A stretch of DNA of 5,960 bases from Candidatus Neomicrothrix sp. UBA2110 (GTDB taxonomy: Bacteria; Actinomycetota; Acidimicrobiia; Acidimicrobiales; Poriferisodalaceae). Within the stretch, counting starts at the first letter, position 1, and the number at the start of each line of letters is the position of its first letter. A program made the position numbers and the translations under genes. The stretch covers positions 17,846 to 23,805 of the forward strand of contig DCYM01000024.1 of assembly GCA_002331465.1 (NCBI GenBank), written 5' to 3'. The notes under the pieces are model-generated. The model was not told the origin of the DNA, made no database searches, and worked only from the letters and a program-made list of their open reading frames with translations. Below are positions 5,011 through 5,960 of this stretch, piece after piece.

Positions 5011-5391
5011 TTACTTGTGGCATTCGTAGCGCGCTTCGAGGTAGCTCAGGAACTCGCCTAAATAATTCAAAGCTGCTTGAGTGCTGCGAGCAACCCCCGC
5101 GGAGCGTTGCGATACGAAGCGATTTCGTTGGAGTCCATTACTTGGACCCAACAATTCCCGTCGAATCGAACAATTGCGGGAAGGGAGTCAATCGCCGAAA
5201 GTTGTTCAGGGTTCGCGTCATTTTTATGCAACAGGTCAATTGGGACGCCGAGATCCTTACACGCTGTCTTCCACGACGATTTCCTGAAAGGGTTCCAACC
5301 GTGGGGCAGGTCACACAAACTGCAAGATGTACCTTTTGTCAATGAGGATCAACGAGCGCGTTGAACGCGGTCTGTCATAACGTGCGGCCAT
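5011..5391 (-). pseudogene. Thioredoxin/glutaredoxin-fold CxxC protein, apparently with two frame changes
   Basis: The central frame (5342 to 5067) is 91 codons and looks like a small thioredoxin-fold protein: CSLC as a CxxC motif, then KDLGVPIDLL, then SLPAIVRFDGN, where SLPAIV fits the cis-Pro strand, and a last helix RGLLAALKQL. It lacks a credible start: the TTG at 5342 has no SD, and the first beta strand expected before CxxC is missing. That strand is found in another frame just upstream (SLILIDK), joined by removing one base from the A4 run at 5334-5337 and reachable from an ATG at 5391. At the other end, adding one base to the T3 run at 5069-5071 extends the helix with LNYLGEFLSYLEARYECHK to TAA at 5011-5013, on top of the NIPSNAP SD. 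The repaired protein would be about 126 residues. A real decayed gene, a sequencing/assembly error, or a shorter intact protein are all possible. Family call is moderate; substrate unknown. Confidence 0.6.
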
Positions 5392-5421
5392 ACGACAATC
5401 CGCGATACGGAGGTAAACAGC

Positions 5422-5960
5422 GTGCTTGCTGAGGAATACAGGAAAGCCTTTGAAGACGCTACGACCCGTATCGCAGATCTCGCATCGGGAGATGGCGATC
5501 GACCCGTCCCACATATTGCCGACTGGACGTTGGTCGACGCTGTGACCCATGTGGGACTCGTATTCTCTTTTGTTGCCAAATCAGTAAGCCAGGGAGGTCC
5601 TATCGGCGATGCAGGGGTCGCAGCATGGGCAAATGATCCAGCTAATCGCCCGCACACAGCGCAGCTTTCGGAGTGGTTCCAAACAGCCGCCAACGAAATG
5701 ATCGAAGTCATATGGCAACACGACTCCAATGATGAAGTCTGGACCTCAAGCCAAAGTACGGACCAGGCAGGATATTGGATGCGTCGCATGACTCAGGAAG
5801 CAACTGTGCATCGTTGGGACATAGAAGCAGTGACAGCGAGTAACACTGCGATTAACGCAGCGCTCGCAGTCGATGGCATCAACGAGTTCTACGACTTCTT
5901 TGTGAGCGAGCGAATGCCTACGGCGTTCGCAGGTGTCGGGACGATACACCTGCATGCCAC
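5422..5960 (+). CDS. Mycothiol-dependent maleylpyruvate isomerase (MDMPI/DinB) family protein, 3' truncated by window
   Basis: The first 179 residues of a protein of the actinobacterial TIGR03083/MDMPI N-terminal family, a DinB-like four-helix bundle that binds a metal with His-Glu-His. Family members include mycothiol-dependent maleylpyruvate isomerase of the gentisate pathway and many mycothiol S-transferase-like proteins of unknown substrate. Seen here are VPHIADWTLVDAVTHVG (29-45, with H43) and the signature WMRRMTQEATVHRWDIEA (119-136, with E126 and H130); H43, E126 and H130 are the likely metal ligands. Residues after about 145 (LAVDGINEFYDFFV) match the family's second part. GTG 5422 is chosen because GGAGG at 5409-5413 lies eight bases upstream. 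The gene diverges from the thioredoxin-fold gene with only some 30 bases between starts. No ring-cleavage gene is in the window, so true isomerase activity is not supported. Confidence 0.88.
   Translation, partial: MLAEEYRKAFEDATTRIADLASGDGDRPVPHIADWTLVDAVTHVGLVFSFVAKSVSQGGPIGDAGVAAWANDPANRPHTAQLSEWFQTAANEMIEVIWQHDSNDEVWTSSQSTDQAGYWMRRMTQEATVHRWDIEAVTASNTAINAALAVDGINEFYDFFVSERMPTAFAGVGTIHLHA

Noticed and set aside
5077..5364. Plus-strand frames of 67-95 residues over the CxxC gene
   Set aside because: The minus strand carries the thioredoxin-fold pattern; these have no SD or motif.
5349..5955. Minus-strand frames of 69-146 residues over the MDMPI gene
   Set aside because: The plus strand shows the full MDMPI signature with an SD; these are shadows, apart from the short SLILIDK segment used in the frame-change argument.

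Overview
The window looks like a piece of an actinobacterial chromosome. The sequence has a moderate GC content. The strongest lineage clue is the gene at the right edge, whose W-RRM-(T/A)-(Q/H)-EA-x-VHRWD signature belongs to the mycothiol-dependent maleylpyruvate isomerase (MDMPI/DinB) family, and mycothiol is an actinobacterial thiol. Many genes start at GTG behind clear Shine-Dalgarno (SD) sites. A marine or freshwater acidimicrobial-type actinobacterium is a guess, not something the sequence proves.

Layout from left to right. (1) 1-841, minus: a nearly complete ZIP metal transporter of the ZIP9 type; only its last residues lie outside the window. It diverges from (2) 953-1777, plus: an FMN-dependent nitroreductase-family protein. 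The 111-bp divergent spacer holds a 17-bp dyad next to the ZIP start and a strong hairpin before the nitroreductase start. (3) 1778-2351: no confident gene, but a minus-strand reading frame broken by one amber codon, then a possible promoter for (4) 2352-2555, plus: a 67-residue cold-shock protein with an intrinsic terminator at 2580-2633. (5) 2634-2969: a possible 48-residue membrane-type microprotein on the minus strand with a 10-bp direct repeat upstream. (6) 2970-3848, plus: a two-domain thiosulfate/3-mercaptopyruvate sulfurtransferase (rhodanese). (7) 3977-4294, plus: a 105-residue protein with the look of a dimeric alpha/beta-barrel (NIPSNAP-like) fold. (8) 4295-4668: a gene-free stretch with a promoter-like sequence, three tandem 40-bp repeats and a UUCG hairpin followed by T's, which together could form a short repeat-containing RNA. 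(9) 4669-5001, minus: a clear NIPSNAP-family protein. (10) About 5011-5391, minus: a small thioredoxin/glutaredoxin-fold protein with a CxxC motif that seems to be interrupted by two single-base frame changes. (11) 5422-5960, plus: the N-terminal part of the MDMPI-family gene, cut by the window end.

The genes do not form one obvious pathway. Several share a thiol/redox/metal theme: CxxC protein, rhodanese, mycothiol-dependent family member, flavin nitroreductase and ZIP transporter. The best operon candidate is the minus-strand pair of thioredoxin-fold gene and NIPSNAP gene: if the downstream frame change is real, the upstream stop codon overlaps the NIPSNAP SD. No tRNA, rRNA, CRISPR or transposase was seen.
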